The notes: generated by a model not told the origin, from the sequence alone. 64,000 nucleotides of DNA from Pseudomonas putida (GCA_029953615.1 CP124529.1:4154501-4218500); one strand, 5' to 3'. Positions 47,552 to 58,597 are shown, numbered from the stretch's first letter. Translations and numbers: made by a program.

Positions 47552-48550
47552 TTGCGTGTATTACTTTGCTTCTTGCTCATGCTGCTCACCGCCTGCGACC
47601 AGGGCCCCACCCTGGAGCGCCTGGGCGGCCCGACCATGGGCAGCAGTTACAGCATCCAGTACGTCCGTGAGCCCGGCGGCCCGGCGCCGGAGCAGGTGCA
47701 AGCAGCGGTCGAAACCATCCTGCATGACATCGACCAGCACTACTCGACCTACCGCGGCGACTCCACCGTCAGCCTGTTCAACCAGTTGCCCGCCAACCAG
47801 TGCCTGGCCCTGCCGCCCGACATGCTCGAACTGGTCAGCCTTGGTCAGCACCTGGCCGAGCAGAGCGATGGCGTCTTCGATCTCACCGTCGAGCCCTTGC
47901 TCGACCTGTGGGGCTTCGGTCCCCAGGCCCGTCACGAGCAGGTGCCCGACCCGTTGGCCCTGGCCCGGGTGCGCCAGCGCGTGGGTTACCGGCACTTGCA
48001 CATCAAGGGCCAGGCCCTGTGCAAGGACGCCCCGGTGCAGCTCGACTTCAACAGTATCGCCGCCGGCCATGCCGTCGACCTGATCGCCGCGCGCCTCCAG
48101 GCCATGGGCGTGGCCAGCTTTGTCGCCGAAGCCACCGGCGAGCTCAAGGCCGTCGGCCGCAAGCCCGATGGCAGCCCTTGGCGCATCGCCCTGGAGCTGC
48201 CCCGCGAAGACCGCCAGATTGCTCGCCATATCATTGCGGTCAATGGCCTTTCAGTATCGACCTCGGGTGACTATCGGCACTATTTCGAGCAGAATGGCCG
48301 GCGCTATTCGCACACCTTCGATGCCCGCCTCGGGCGCCCGGTGCAGCACGACCTGGCCGCGGTCACCGTGCTCGATGCCTCGGCGCTGCAGGCCGACGGT
48401 TATTCGACGCTGCTGTTGATCCTCGGCCCGGAACGGGGCTGGGATTTTGCCGTGGCGCATGGCCTGGCCGCGGTATTGGTGACTCGGGCCGAGGGTGGCT
48501 TCGTCTCCCGAGCTACGCCCGCATTCGAACGGGCAGTGAAAGGCGAGTGA
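47552..48550 (+). CDS. apbE: FAD:protein FMN transferase (ApbE), lipoprotein
   Basis: Attaches FMN covalently to Thr/Ser of partner proteins in the periplasm. About 332 residues with a lipoprotein signal LRVLLCFLLMLLTAC (Cys about 15). Family motifs: GGPTMGSSYSIQYVRE, the flavin-binding FDLTVEPLLDLWGFGP, VQLDFNSIAAGHAVDLIAAR, and YSHTFDARLGRPVQHDLAAV near the metal site. The TTG at 47552 is the best start because the signal begins there; longer frames run into REP DNA. No obvious flavinylation target lies nearby. Confidence 0.88.
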   Translation: MRVLLCFLLMLLTACDQGPTLERLGGPTMGSSYSIQYVREPGGPAPEQVQAAVETILHDIDQHYSTYRGDSTVSLFNQLPANQCLALPPDMLELVSLGQHLAEQSDGVFDLTVEPLLDLWGFGPQARHEQVPDPLALARVRQRVGYRHLHIKGQALCKDAPVQLDFNSIAAGHAVDLIAARLQAMGVASFVAEATGELKAVGRKPDGSPWRIALELPREDRQIARHIIAVNGLSVSTSGDYRHYFEQNGRRYSHTFDARLGRPVQHDLAAVTVLDASALQADGYSTLLLILGPERGWDFAVAHGLAAVLVTRAEGGFVSRATPAFERAVKGE

Positions 48551-48752
48551 AAGCGCAAGCAGGGATGATCGCCGCCAGGGAATGGTTCACACATGTAGTG
48601 CGGGCAAAATTGGCCTACGACGCGACCAAGGGTTAATGTGCGCGGCGTTCACGCTTGATTAGACTGCACCCGAATTTTCTCATGACGCCCCGGCGGCATG
48701 ATCGCGCCCCGCGAGCGACCGTGGCTTGCGGGCCAGTTCTGAAGGAGTACGC

Positions 48753-50147
48753 ATGGCTGTCTACAACTACGACGTAGTGGTGCTGGGTTCCGGCCCGGCC
48801 GGAGAAGGCGCGGCAATGAACGCCGCCAAAGCAGGGCGCAAGGTGGCGATGGTCGATAGCCGTCGTCAGGTCGGGGGCAACTGCACCCACCTGGGCACCA
48901 TCCCGTCCAAGGCACTGCGTCACTCGGTGCGGCAGATCATGCAGTTCAACACCAACCCGATGTTCCGTGCCATCGGTGAGCCGCGCTGGTTCTCGTTCCC
49001 GGACGTGCTGAAAAGCGCCGAGAAGGTCATCGCCAAGCAGGTAGCATCGCGCACTGGCTACTATGCCCGTAACCGCGTCGACGTCTTCGTCGGCACCGGC
49101 AGCTTCGCCGACGAGCAAACCGTCGAAGTGGTCTGCCCGAACGGTGTGGTCGAGAAGCTCAACGCCAAGCACATCATTATCGCCACCGGCTCGCGCCCTT
49201 ACCGTCCGGCCGACATCGACTTCCACCACCCGCGTGTCTACGACAGCGACACCATCCTCAGCCTCAGCCATACCCCACGCAAGCTGATCGTGTACGGTGC
49301 CGGCGTGATCGGTTGCGAATACGCCTCGATCTTCAGCGGCCTGGGTGTATTGGTAGAGCTGGTTGACAACCGTGGCCAGCTGCTGAGCTTCCTCGACTCG
49401 GAAATTTCCCAGGCGCTGAGCTACCACTTCAGCAACAACAACATCACCGTGCGCCACAACGAAGAGTATGAGCGCGTCGAAGGCCTGGATAACGGGGTGA
49501 TCCTGCACCTGAAGTCGGGCAAGAAGATCAAGGCCGACGCCTTGCTGTGGTGCAACGGTCGTACCGGCAACACCGACAAGCTGGGCCTGGAAAACATCGG
49601 TATCAAGGTCAACAGCCGTGGCCAGATCGAGGTCGACGAGGCCTACCGCACCAGCGTGCCGAACATCTACGGTGCCGGTGATGTGATCGGCTGGCCGAGC
49701 CTGGCCAGTGCCGCCCATGACCAGGGCCGCTCTGCCGCTGGCAGTATCGTGGATAACGGCAGCTGGCGCTTCGTCAATGACGTGCCGACCGGCATCTACA
49801 CCATTCCGGAGATCAGCTCGATCGGCAAGAACGAGCAGGAACTGACCCAGGCCAAGGTGCCATACGAAGTGGGCAAAGCCTTCTTCAAGAGCATGGCCCG
49901 GGCGCAGATCGCCGGCGAGCCGCAAGGCATGCTGAAGATCCTGTTCCACCGCGAAACACTGGAAGTGCTGGGCGTACACTGCTTCGGCTACCAGGCTTCG
50001 GAAATCGTCCACATCGGCCAGGCCGTGATGAACCAGCCGGGCGAGCTGAACAACCTGAAGTACTTCGTCAACACCACGTTCAACTACCCGACCATGGCCG
50101 AAGCCTATCGGGTAGCTGCCTACGACGGCCTGAACCGGCTTTTTTGA
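48753..50147 (+). CDS. sthA: Soluble pyridine nucleotide transhydrogenase
   Basis: FAD enzyme that transfers hydride between NADPH and NAD, balancing redox pools in the cytosol. 464 residues. FAD motif [20 protein letters not shown] at the N-terminus; the sequence [16 protein letters not shown] has only the first Cys of the disulfide oxidoreductase CxxxxC pair, which is the SthA signature. NAD motif [20 protein letters not shown] (about residue 180) and C-terminal [14 protein letters not shown]. Ribosome site aaggag precedes the ATG. Confidence 0.96.
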   Translation: MAVYNYDVVVLGSGPAGEGAAMNAAKAGRKVAMVDSRRQVGGNCTHLGTIPSKALRHSVRQIMQFNTNPMFRAIGEPRWFSFPDVLKSAEKVIAKQVASRTGYYARNRVDVFVGTGSFADEQTVEVVCPNGVVEKLNAKHIIIATGSRPYRPADIDFHHPRVYDSDTILSLSHTPRKLIVYGAGVIGCEYASIFSGLGVLVELVDNRGQLLSFLDSEISQALSYHFSNNNITVRHNEEYERVEGLDNGVILHLKSGKKIKADALLWCNGRTGNTDKLGLENIGIKVNSRGQIEVDEAYRTSVPNIYGAGDVIGWPSLASAAHDQGRSAAGSIVDNGSWRFVNDVPTGIYTIPEISSIGKNEQELTQAKVPYEVGKAFFKSMARAQIAGEPQGMLKILFHRETLEVLGVHCFGYQASEIVHIGQAVMNQPGELNNLKYFVNTTFNYPTMAEAYRVAAYDGLNRLF

Positions 50148-50189
50148 GCGGCTCCGACCGGTGGCCTGAGCCGGTCGGAGAGACCGATT

Positions 50190-50912
50190 TCAACCCTGCC
50201 CGAGGGTGGTCTTGGCCAAACCGGGAAAGTCTGTAATCAGGCTGTCCACGCCAAAGTCGGCGAGCCGGCGCATCAGTGCCGGTTCGTTGACCGTCCACAC
50301 CGACACGTGCAACCCCTGGGCCTGGGCTTTCAGCAGGCGCTCGGGGGTGCACAGTGTCCAGTTCAATGCCAGCAGTTCGCAGCCGTAGTTCTGGGCCACT
50401 TTCAGCGGGTCGAGCCAGGCGTATTCGGCCACCAGTCCGCGTTTGACGTCCGGCACCAGCTCCACAGCGGCACCCAGCACTTCGCGTGAACTGGAGGTGA
50501 TGGTCACCTTGTCCAGCAGGCCGTACTGCTGGGCCAGTTCGCGTATCGCCAGCACGGTCGTGGCGGCACGGGTGCGCGAGGCGCTTTTCACCTCCAGCTG
50601 CCAGTGTTCGAACGGGCATTTCGCGAACAGTTCTTCCAGCCTCGGGATCGGGCAGGGCTGCACATGGCCTGGGCCGCCTTTGCGGGCATCGATCCTTACC
50701 AGCTCGGCGGCCGGGTGCTCGACCACCTTGCCGCGTTTGCCGGTAGTGCGCTTCAGGGTGGGGTCATGGATTACCATCAGCTCGTTGTCGGCCGACAGGT
50801 GCAGGTCCAGCTCGCAGCGGGTCACGCCATGGGCGAGGCACTGCCGGAAGCTGGTCAGGGTATTCTCGGGCGCTTCGCCCTTGGCGCCACGATGGCCGTA
50901 GATCAGGGTCAC
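50190..50912 (-). CDS. Glycerophosphodiester phosphodiesterase (GDPD family)
   Basis: 240 residues, cytosolic (no signal). Releases glycerol-3-phosphate from glycerophosphodiesters. Motifs: YGHRGAKGEAPENTLTSFR with the HR and E-NT pair, CELDLHLSADNELMVIHDPT, the metal E/D and general HD, and QLEVKSAS. The start has a normal purine-rich site. It follows the PilZ gene upstream after 31 bp and may share its transcript. Confidence 0.93.
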   Translation of the reverse strand: MTLIYGHRGAKGEAPENTLTSFRQCLAHGVTRCELDLHLSADNELMVIHDPTLKRTTGKRGKVVEHPAAELVRIDARKGGPGHVQPCPIPRLEELFAKCPFEHWQLEVKSASRTRAATTVLAIRELAQQYGLLDKVTITSSSREVLGAAVELVPDVKRGLVAEYAWLDPLKVAQNYGCELLALNWTLCTPERLLKAQAQGLHVSVWTVNEPALMRRLADFGVDSLITDFPGLAKTTLGQG

Positions 50913-50943
50913 GTTCGTTCCTTCAAATCAGGGAAAAATAGGC

Positions 50944-51528
50944 TCAGCAGGCGGGGTCGTTCTGTTCCAGCTGCTGGCGCCGTTGTTGTTGCTGGCGCTG
51001 CAGGATGTGGCGGGCCAGCAGTTGCCGTTGGGCGTCGGTCATGTCGATGAATTCGGTGCCGACCTCGAAGCCGCCCTCCGGGTGCGGGTCGCAATGGGTG
51101 ACCTTGCCGCGCAGCAGCAGGCCATGGGCACGTGGCATCAGCACCATCTTCAACTTCACCCGGGTGCCGGGGGCAACCGCTGTGGCTTGCGCGAATTCGA
51201 TGCCGCCCTCGGAGATGATCACTGGCTGGGGCTGACCGACTTCGCCGATCAGGGTCTGGGCAACCACCGCGCTAAGCAGATCGAGGCGTTTGTTCTGCGC
51301 GCGCAGGAAGGCGGCGAGGGTGCGGTCCTTTTCGCTCAGCTGGCGCAGCAGGTGCTGCGACTCGAAGTCGGACAGGTGCAGTTCGCTGAGCAGGTTGAAT
51401 AATGGCGAATCATCTTGCAACACATCTGCGTCAAGGGCTTCGGCCGCGCTGAGGGGGCTGATTTGAAGTGCGATCTGATCTTCGATGCGGTAGTATTCGC
51501 GGCGATCTTCTTCGTCTAATGTCGTCAT
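50944..51528 (-). CDS. PilZ domain protein, putative c-di-GMP effector
   Basis: 194 residues: a helical N-terminal part (MTTLDEEDRREYYRIEDQIA) that already carries a Tyr-Tyr-Arg motif, then VIISEGGIEFAQATAVAPGT and LLRGKVTHCDPHPEGGFEVG. The D/N-x-S-x-x-G and G-x-E/G elements of PilZ are visible as SEGGI and FEVGTEFIDM. The c-di-GMP-binding R-x-x-x-R is not clear near the domain start, so ligand binding is unproven. The C-terminus is Gln-rich (QRQQQQRRQQ). Divergent from lolC across 93 bp. Confidence 0.85.
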   Translation of the reverse strand: MTTLDEEDRREYYRIEDQIALQISPLSAAEALDADVLQDDSPLFNLLSELHLSDFESQHLLRQLSEKDRTLAAFLRAQNKRLDLLSAVVAQTLIGEVGQPQPVIISEGGIEFAQATAVAPGTRVKLKMVLMPRAHGLLLRGKVTHCDPHPEGGFEVGTEFIDMTDAQRQLLARHILQRQQQQRRQQLEQNDPAC

Positions 51529-51621
51529 GGCGAACCCAAGGTAGCGGCGGTGGTCCGAGTGTAAAGCCGCCGTAGGCGCCTCGCCACAAGGACGTTCCCT
51601 TTCATCCGAACAAGCCCCGAC

Positions 51622-52872
51622 ATGTTCAGACCTCTTTTCGCATTCATCGGCACGCGTTATACCCGTGCCAAACGTCGCAATCACTTCGTCTCGTTCATTT
51701 CCCTGACCTCGATGATCGGCCTCGCCCTGGGCGTGGTGGTGATGATCGTGGTGCTGTCGGTCATGAACGGTTTCGACCACGAGATGCGTACCCGTGTGTT
51801 GGGCATGATCCCCCATGCAACGCTGGAGAGCGGCCAGCCCATTGCCGACTGGCCGGCCCTTGCCCAACAAGTAAAGCAGAATCCGCAGGTGGTGGCGGTT
51901 GCGCCCTTCACCCAGATGCAGGGCCTGCTGACCCATGAAGGCAAGGTGCAGAAGGTGCTGCTAAACGGCATCGACCCGGCCCGCGAGCGCGAGGTGTCGA
52001 TCATCGACAAGTTCCTCCTGCAAGGCCGCCTCGACCAGCTGGCACCCGGCGAGTGGGGCATCATGATCGGCGACAAGGCCGCGGCCAAGCTGGGCGTGGG
52101 CATCGGCGACAAGCTCACCTTCGTCGCCCCCGAGGTAAGTGTGACCCCGGCCGGCATGTTCCCGCGCATGAAGCGCTTTACCGTGGTCGGTACCTTCCAC
52201 GTGGGCGCGGGCGAGATCGACGGCTACCTGGGGCTCACCAACATCAGCGACCTGTCCCGCCTGCACCGCTGGAAGCCCGACCAGGTCCAGGGCCTGCGTC
52301 TGAAGTTCGACGACCTGTTCCAGGCGCCGCGGGTGGCCTGGGACATCGCCCAGCGCCTGGGTGACCAGGAGTTCTACAGCCGTGACTGGACCCGAACCCA
52401 CGGCAACCTGTACCAGGCGATCCGCATGGAGAAGGCCATGATCGGCCTGCTGCTGTTGCTGATCGTGGCGGTGGCGGCGTTCAACATCATTTCCACCCTG
52501 GTGATGGTGGTCAACGACAAGCGGGGCGACATCGCCATCCTGCGTACCCTGGGCGCCACACCTGGGCAGATCATGCTGATCTTCATGGTCCAGGGCACGG
52601 TGATAGGGGTGATCGGTACCCTGATCGGCGCTGTGGTCGGGATCGTCGCCGCGCTGAACGTGAGTGCGGTGATCGCCGGCATCGAGAAACTGATCGGGCA
52701 CAAGTTCCTCAACGCCGACGTCTACTTCATCGATTACCTGCCGTCGCAGATCCAGGCCCAGGATGTGTACATGGTCTGTGGTGCGGCGCTGGTCCTGAGT
52801 TTCTTCGCCACCCTGTACCCGGCCTGGCGTGCGGCCCGCACCCAGCCTGCAGAGGCGCTACGTTATGAGTGA
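51622..52872 (+). CDS. lolC: Lipoprotein-releasing system permease LolC
   Basis: 416-residue inner-membrane subunit of the LolCDE ABC exporter that extracts outer-membrane lipoproteins and passes them to LolA. N-terminal TM ([20 protein letters not shown]), a large periplasmic domain (residues 50-265), and a C-terminal FtsX-type block of three helices ([40 protein letters not shown], and [26 protein letters not shown] end, read here as [20 protein letters not shown]). The end overlaps the lolD region. Confidence 0.95.
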   Translation: MFRPLFAFIGTRYTRAKRRNHFVSFISLTSMIGLALGVVVMIVVLSVMNGFDHEMRTRVLGMIPHATLESGQPIADWPALAQQVKQNPQVVAVAPFTQMQGLLTHEGKVQKVLLNGIDPAREREVSIIDKFLLQGRLDQLAPGEWGIMIGDKAAAKLGVGIGDKLTFVAPEVSVTPAGMFPRMKRFTVVGTFHVGAGEIDGYLGLTNISDLSRLHRWKPDQVQGLRLKFDDLFQAPRVAWDIAQRLGDQEFYSRDWTRTHGNLYQAIRMEKAMIGLLLLLIVAVAAFNIISTLVMVVNDKRGDIAILRTLGATPGQIMLIFMVQGTVIGVIGTLIGAVVGIVAALNVSAVIAGIEKLIGHKFLNADVYFIDYLPSQIQAQDVYMVCGAALVLSFFATLYPAWRAARTQPAEALRYE

Positions 52873-52879
52873 GTCGCGC

Positions 52880-53563
52880 ATGAGTGATAAAGCCGTTCTG
52901 AGTTGCCGCAACCTGGGCAAGTCCTACGACGAGGGCCCGGAGTCGGTGCAGGTGCTGTCCGGGCTCAACCTCGAGCTGCACGCCGGTGAGCGGGTAGCTA
53001 TCGTCGGTAGCTCCGGCTCGGGCAAGAGTACCTTGCTCAACCTGCTGGGCGGCCTCGACCGGCCGTCCCAGGGCAGCGTCTGGCTGGCCGGTGAGGAGCT
53101 GTCGGCACTGGGCGAGCGTGCCCGTGGCCTGCTGCGCAACCGTGAGCTGGGCTTTGTCTACCAGTTCCACCACCTGCTGCCGGAATTCACCGCCATCGAG
53201 AACGTGTGCATGCCGTTGCTGATCGGGCGTACACCCATCCCCGAGGCCCGTGAACGTGCAGAGGCACTGCTCAAGCGCGTGGGCCTGGCCCACCGCTTCA
53301 ACCACAAGCCGGCCGAGCTGTCCGGTGGTGAACGCCAGCGGGTGGCGATTGCCCGGGCACTGGTCAACCGCCCCGGCCTGGTCATGCTCGACGAGCCGAC
53401 CGGCAACCTCGACCACCACACCGCCCAGGGCATCCAGGAGTTGATGCAGGAACTGTCCAGCGCGTCGCGCACGGCGTTCCTGGTAGTCACCCACGACCTC
53501 AACCTGGCGCGCCAGATGGACCGTGTATTGAAGCTCGACGACGGCCACCTGGTGGCGATCTGA
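52880..53563 (+). CDS. lolD: Lipoprotein-releasing ATPase LolD
   Basis: 227-residue ATPase powering LolC/LolE. Walker [14 protein letters not shown] (about residue 41), the signature [17 protein letters not shown] (about 145) and Walker [16 protein letters not shown]-loop region [18 protein letters not shown] is the LolD-type signature. The start MSDKAVLS at 52880 is favoured by family length; an earlier in-frame ATG at 52865 overlaps the lolC stop. Confidence 0.95.
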   Translation: MSDKAVLSCRNLGKSYDEGPESVQVLSGLNLELHAGERVAIVGSSGSGKSTLLNLLGGLDRPSQGSVWLAGEELSALGERARGLLRNRELGFVYQFHHLLPEFTAIENVCMPLLIGRTPIPEARERAEALLKRVGLAHRFNHKPAELSGGERQRVAIARALVNRPGLVMLDEPTGNLDHHTAQGIQELMQELSSASRTAFLVVTHDLNLARQMDRVLKLDDGHLVAI

Positions 53564-53623
53564 TCGACTGCACGGGGTGGCCTGTGCCGCCCCGTTTTCC
53601 TGTTTTCATTGGGTGTTTCCGTA

Positions 53624-54866
53624 ATGTTCAGACCCTTGCCCATTTTCATCGGCGCGCGCTACACCCGAGCCAAGCGCCGCAACCACTTCATCTCGTTCAT
53701 TTCGATGACCTCGATGATCGGCCTGTCGCTGGGCGTGCTGGCGATGATCGTGGTGCTGTCGGTGATGAATGGCTTCCAGCGTGAAATGAGCTCGCGCATC
53801 CTCGGCCTGGTGCCGCATGCCGCCATCCTCGGCGTGCAGCCGCTGGACGACTGGCACAAGGTGGCCGAGGCGGCCATGCGCGACCCGGCGGTGATGGCGG
53901 CGGCGCCGATTACCGAAATGGAAGGCATGCTGTCGTACAAGGGCGCGATGCAGCCGATCCAGGTCGGCGGTATCGACCCGGTAGAAGAGGGCAAGGTTTC
54001 GATCGTCGGCCAGCACATCGTCCAGGGCCGCTTGCAGGACTTGCAGCCGGGTGAGTTCGGCGTGGTCATCGGTGAGCTGACGGCGCGGCGCTTCCGCCTG
54101 AACACTGGCGACAAACTGACGCTGATCGTGCCGGAAATCAGCAAGGAGCCGGGCGGCATCACCCCGCGCATGCAGCGCCTGACCGTGGTCGGCATCTTCA
54201 AGGTCGGCGCCGAGCTGGATGGCTCGCAGGCATACATTCACGTGGCCGATGCTGGCGCCATGCAGCGCTGGGCGCCGGGCCAGGTGCAGGGCGTGCGCCT
54301 GAAACTGCACGACCTGTATGCCGCACCGCAGGTGTCCAAGGCCATCGCTGCCGGGCTGGGCGATGCCTACCGTGCCGATGACTGGTCGCATACCCAGGGC
54401 AGCCTGTTCAGCGCCATGAAGATGGAAAAGACCATGATTGGCCTGCTGCTGATGATGATCATCGCGGTGGCCGCGTTCAACATCATCGCTACCCCTGGTG
54501 ATGGTGGTGAACGACAAGGGGCCGGACATTGCCATCCTGCGCACGTTGGGCGCCACGCCGGCGCAGATCATGGGCACGTTCATGGTCCAGGGCAGCCTGA
54601 TCGGCATTGTCGGCACGCTGATCGGTGGCGTGCTGGGGGTGATCGCCGCGTTCAACGTCAGCCAGATCGTCGGTTGGCTGGAGCGGGTGAGCGGGCAGCA
54701 CATCTTCACTTCGGATGTGTACTTCGTCAGCAGCTTGCCGTCGCAGCTGCAGTGGGGCGATGTGGCGATCATCTGCACGGCCGGGTTGGTGATGAGTTTC
54801 CTGGCGACCATTTACCCGGCGTATCGCGCGTCGCAGGTGCAGCCGGCCATAGGCCTGGCGGTTTGA
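53624..54866 (+). CDS. lolE: Lipoprotein-releasing permease LolE, reading frame broken by one extra base
   Basis: Paralog of LolC, about 413 residues when restored: N-terminal helix (HFISFISMTSMIGLSLGVLA), periplasmic domain, and the C-terminal helices. At 54492-54495 the run CCCC (usually CCC) shifts the frame after AAFNIIAT; removing one C gives [20 protein letters not shown] and leads to YRASQVQPAIGLAV. Separate from LolC, both being present, as in gammaproteobacteria. It follows lolD after 60 bp. Loss would be lethal in most relatives, which supports a sequence error. Confidence 0.93.
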
Positions 54867-54883
54867 GTAACAGCTGAGGGCCT

Positions 54884-55031
54884 CATCGCCGGCAAGCCAG
54901 CTCCCACAAGTACAGCGCATGCCTTGGGCTTGATGCGATCCTGTGGGAGCGGGCATGCCCGCGAAGAAGGCACCGCGATGCATGGCACGGGCTTCGCCCG
55001 TGTTCGCGGGCAAGCCCGCTCCCACAGGGAT
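54884..55031. repeat. Cluster of REP units
   Basis: A diverged unit (atcgccggcaagccagctcc), then an inverted typical one (gtgggagcgggcatgcccgc) and a third (gttcgcgggcaagcccgctc) with GCCCGCTCCCACAGG. It sits between the convergent lolE and histidine kinase genes. Confidence 0.85.
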
Positions 55032-55047
55032 CGTGCCAGCCCCGATG

Positions 55048-56398
55048 TCACTGGTCTTCAGTGAAATCGATCACGAAACGCGTCCATCCGTCCGCACACT
55101 CCGCCCTGATGCGCCCACCATGGGCCTGCACGATCGACCGGGTAATCGCCAGCCCCAACCCTGCATGCTCGCTACTGCCTTCACGCCGCGCCGGGTCCAC
55201 CCGGTAAAACCGGTCAAACAACCGCGGTAAAGCAGCGGCTTCGATAGACGCCCCGGTGTTGGCCACGCTAACCCTCGGCCCAGGCTCCAGCGTTACCCGT
55301 ATCTGCCCACCCGCCGGGGTAAAGCGCAAGGCATTGTCCAGCAAGTTCGACAGCGCGCGGCGCAGCATATGCCGGTCGCCCTGCAGCAGCGCCTCACCCT
55401 CGCGCAACATCTGCACACCGCTGTCCTCGGCCAGCGGTGCGTAGTACTCCAGCAGCGCATCCACCTCGTCATGCAGCACCAGCGGGGTTTGCCCCGGGCA
55501 CCAGCAGGCCATGGTCGGCCTTGGCCAGGAACAGCATGTCGTTGATCATCTGGGCCATCCATTGCAGCTCCTCGAGGTTGCCGTGCAGGGCTTCGCGGTA
55601 CTCCTCGAGGCTGCGGGGGCGGGTGAGGGTGACCTGGGTGTGGGTCAGCAGGTTGGACAGCGGCGTGCGCAGTTCGTGGGCGATGTCGGCAGAGAATGCC
55701 GACAGCCGCTGGAAGGCATCGTCCAGGCGCTGCAGCATGGCGTTCATGGCTGCCGCCAGCTCGGCCAGCTCTTCGGGCATCTGTGCCACCGGCAGGCGGG
55801 TGGTGAGCGAGCGCGCCGATACGCTGGCCGCCACCTGGCCCATCTGCCGCAACGGGCGCAGCCCGCGGCGTGCGGCCCAGGCACCGAGCAACGCCGTGGC
55901 CAGCGCCGACAGGCCCACCGTCAGCCAGATCAGCCGTTGCATGCCCTGCAGGAAGTGCTGGTGATGGGTGATGTCGAGGTACAGGGTCAGTTGTGGCGAC
56001 TTCGCGGTGCCTTGTGCCAGGTGCACGGCCAGGCTGCGGTAGTCGGTGCCTTGCGCATGCAGGGTGGCCAACCCGTCGGGCAGCGGTGCCTGCGGCAGGC
56101 CTGTGCGGCTTTCGAACCAGCTGGCGCCGTCGCTGCCGCTGATGCGCAGGGCCAGGTCGGCCTGGTGGCCCAGTTCATCGCGCAGTGCGGGCAGGCGCGT
56201 CTGCAGTTCGGCCGGGGTGGTGATGCCGGCCAGCTGGGTGCGGAACAGCGACAGGCGCGAGTCCAGCAGCTGCTGGTCCAGTTCGATGAAGTGCTGTTCA
56301 CTGGCCCGGCTGAATATCAGGCCGGCGCCAAGCGAGACAGCTGCGGTGCAGGCGGCGAACAGCAGGGCTAGGCGGCTGCCGAGGGAGACCTGGCGCAT
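55048..56398 (-). CDS. Two-component sensor histidine kinase, reading frame broken by one extra base
   Basis: About 449 residues when restored. N-terminal signal/TM (SLGSRLALLFAACTAAVSLG), a periplasmic sensor of roughly 130 residues, TM2, HAMP-like (GLRPLRQMGQVAASVSARSL), phosphoacceptor His in SADIAHELRTPLSNLL, and the ATPase boxes DNALRFTPAG (N) and AGLGLAITRSIVQAHGG (G2). The coding GGGG at 55492-55495 has one G too many: without it, LVPGQTPLVLHDEV is continuous. ATGA overlap couples it to the regulator upstream. The layout is that of the heavy-metal sensor kinases (CusS/CopS), but no metal gene is adjacent. Confidence 0.88.
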
Positions 56399-57078
56399 CA
56401 CTCCACGCGCTCTTCGAGTACATAGCCCATGCCGCGTACGGTATGGATCAGCTTGTTGGGGTGCGGGTCGTCGATCTTCAGGCGCAGGCGGCGGATCGCC
56501 ACTTCGATCACATTGGTGTCGCTGTCGAAATTCATGTCCCACACCTGCGAGGCGATCAGCGATTTGGGCAGTACCTCGCCCTGGCGGCGCAGCAGCAGTT
56601 CAAGCAGGGCGAACTCCTTGGCGGTCAGGTCGATGCGCTGGCCGGCGCGCTCGGCGCGGCGGCGGATCAGGTCCAGGCGCAGGTCGGCCAGACCCAGGGT
56701 GGTGTCCTGGCTGGGGCTGCTGCCCCGGCGTAGCAGGCTGCGCACCCGGGCCAGCAGTTCGGAGAAGGCGAACGGCTTGACCAGGTAATCATCGGCGCCC
56801 AGCTCCAGGCCATGCACCCGGTCTTCCACGGCATCGCGGGCGGTAAGGAACAGCACCGGAGTGTCCAGGCCGGCCTGGCGCACGGCCTGGAGGATCTGCC
56901 AGCCGTCACGGTCGGGCAGCATCACGTCGAGAATCAGCAGGTCGTGGTCGCCGGTCAGGGCGAGGAACTGGCCGGTCTCGCCGTCGGTGGCCAGTTCGGT
57001 GGCGAAGCCGGCCTCGTTCAGGCCCTGGCTCAGATACTGGCCGGTGCGGGCCTGGTCTTCGACGATCAGCAGTTTCAT
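56398..57078 (-). CDS. OmpR-family response regulator (CopR/CusR-like)
   Basis: 226 residues. Receiver domain [20 protein letters not shown] with acceptor Asp in [17 protein letters not shown] (about residue 51) and Lys in [15 protein letters not shown] (about 101), then a winged-helix DNA-binding domain ending [15 protein letters not shown]. The sequence style ([13 protein letters not shown]) is that of metal-responsive CopR/CusR. Start at 57078 chosen from the family; longer in-frame options pass through REP DNA. The stop overlaps the kinase ATG. Confidence 0.9.
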   Translation of the reverse strand: MKLLIVEDQARTGQYLSQGLNEAGFATELATDGETGQFLALTGDHDLLILDVMLPDRDGWQILQAVRQAGLDTPVLFLTARDAVEDRVHGLELGADDYLVKPFAFSELLARVRSLLRRGSSPSQDTTLGLADLRLDLIRRRAERAGQRIDLTAKEFALLELLLRRQGEVLPKSLIASQVWDMNFDSDTNVIEVAIRRLRLKIDDPHPNKLIHTVRGMGYVLEERVE

Positions 57079-57112
57079 TAAGTGGCATAGCTCCAGGTGG
57101 CAGCGCGGGAAC

Positions 57113-57200
57113 CTGTGGGAGCGGGCGTGCCCGCGAAGCATGCGACGCGGTGTGTGGCACCGGCTTCGCCGGTGTTCGCGGGCAAGCCCGCTCCCACAGT
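57113..57200. repeat. REP pair (inverted)
   Basis: Inverted unit (gtgggagcgggcgtgcccgc) and forward unit (ttcgcgggcaagcccgctcc) around a caccggcttcgccggtg hairpin, upstream of the response regulator. Confidence 0.88.
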
Positions 57201-57348
57201 TATAGCGCAGGGCTTTGGCCGGGATGATACGTGACGATGCACCCGCCCGCCCCAAACTGACGAAGATGTAATCCCGCTGACTTGCGCTCCAAGGTGCGGT
57301 GCAAAACCGGTAGACTAGGAACAATTTCGAACCTTCAGGTCAGTTTCC

Positions 57349-58179
57349 ATGCATCCCGCTGCCGAACATTCCCCGCTGGGCAAGTCCAGCGAATACATTG
57401 CCACCTATTCCCCGGAGCTGCTGTTCCCGATACCGCGTACCGCCAAGTGGGCCGAGCTGGGCGTTACCGCCCAGACCTTGCCGTGGCAGGGTGTGGATTA
57501 CTGGAACTGTTTCGAGCTGAGCTGGCTGCTGCCGTCGGGCAAGCCGGTGGTGGCGATCGGCGAGTTCGCCATCCCCGCCGATTCGCCGAACATCATCGAG
57601 TCCAAGTCGTTCAAGCTGTACCTGAACTCGTTGAACCAGACAGTGTTCGCCTCGCCTGGCGAGTTGCAGGCGTGCCTGGAGAAAGACCTGTCCGCTGCCG
57701 CCGGCAAGCCGGTGGGCGTGAAGGTGCGCACCCTGGCCGAGGTCGAGGCACACGGCGTGGTGGGCTTGCCGGGGCAGTGCATCGATGAGCTGGACGTTGC
57801 CATCAGCAACTACGAGCAGCCACAGCCAGAGCTGCTGCGCTGCAACCCGGAGCAGCAGGTGGAAGAAACCCTGCACAGCCACCTGCTGAAATCCAACTGC
57901 CCGGTCACCGGCCAGCCGGACTGGGGCAGCGTGGTGGTCGAGTACAAGGGCAGGGCGCTGGACCATGCCAGCCTGCTGACCTACCTGATCAGCTTCCGCC
58001 AGCATGCCGACTTCCACGAGCAGTGTGTGGAGCGGATCTACCTGGACTTGAAGAACCTGCTGCAGCCGGAGCATCTGACGGTGTATGCGCGTTATGTGCG
58101 CCGGGGTGGGCTGGATATCAACCCGTATCGCAGCACGGGGGCGATCAGCCCGGAGAACCGGCGCCTGGTTCGGCAGTAA
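57349..58179 (+). CDS. queF: NADPH-dependent 7-cyano-7-deazaguanine reductase QueF
   Basis: Reduces preQ0 to preQ1 in queuosine biosynthesis. 276 residues, the long (type II) two-domain form. Signatures: [20 protein letters not shown] (about residue 78-98, with the QueF E-S-K-S-x-K motif) and the C-terminal catalytic Cys in [16 protein letters not shown] (about 184), with [12 protein letters not shown] behind it. Convergent with the DUF4404 gene. The ggggccgcaaagcggcccc hairpin at 58186 follows but has no T-run. Confidence 0.96.
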   Translation: MHPAAEHSPLGKSSEYIATYSPELLFPIPRTAKWAELGVTAQTLPWQGVDYWNCFELSWLLPSGKPVVAIGEFAIPADSPNIIESKSFKLYLNSLNQTVFASPGELQACLEKDLSAAAGKPVGVKVRTLAEVEAHGVVGLPGQCIDELDVAISNYEQPQPELLRCNPEQQVEETLHSHLLKSNCPVTGQPDWGSVVVEYKGRALDHASLLTYLISFRQHADFHEQCVERIYLDLKNLLQPEHLTVYARYVRRGGLDINPYRSTGAISPENRRLVRQ

Positions 58180-58211
58180 AGTATTGGGGCCGCAAAGCGG
58201 CCCCGGTATTT

Positions 58212-58475
58212 CTAGATCCCCATGCTGTGCAGCGAGTTGGCAATGCTGCGCAGGGTGGCTGTGAGGTCGGGGTGATCGGCCTCGAAGCGTTCGATTGCCA
58301 GGTTCACGCCGTCCACCAGGTTATTGTCTGGCGTGGCTTCCTCAAGCTTCAGTTGCGCCTCGATCTGGCGCGCTTCTTCGTGCAGCGCGGCCAGCTCCTC
58401 GTCCGAAAGCGGCACGTTGCGATCCAGTTGCTCGCGCAAGCTGTTCAGGCGCTCTTGCAATTCGCGGGCAGGCAT
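58212..58475 (-). CDS. DUF4404 family protein
   Basis: 87-residue helical protein MPARELQERLNSLREQLDRN, continuing LSDEELAALHEEARQIEAQL and ending SIANSLHSMGI, a pattern I recognise as DUF4404. Probably forms coiled coils; function unknown. GGAG nine bases upstream decides the start at 58475. It follows the HAD-like gene on the same strand after 120 bp. Confidence 0.82.
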   Translation of the reverse strand: MPARELQERLNSLREQLDRNVPLSDEELAALHEEARQIEAQLKLEEATPDNNLVDGVNLAIERFEADHPDLTATLRSIANSLHSMGI

Positions 58476-58597
58476 TGGCAGTTCTCCATCAATGGCTTGG
58501 CAAGCCATGGACCTCAGCGAAGCGGCAAAGGTTCTGGCTTGTCTTCAGCGTAATCCACCTGCCGTCGCTTTGCATGATCCGCGTCAAAGGTGCTGTG

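Noticed and set aside
57079..57324. Longer N-terminus of the response regulator
   Set aside because: It crosses a REP pair; the receiver domain begins at MKLLIVEDQ (57078).
58186..58204. Terminator after queF
   Set aside because: The ggggccgcaaagcggcccc stem is strong but has no T-run, so I only mention it in the queF entry.
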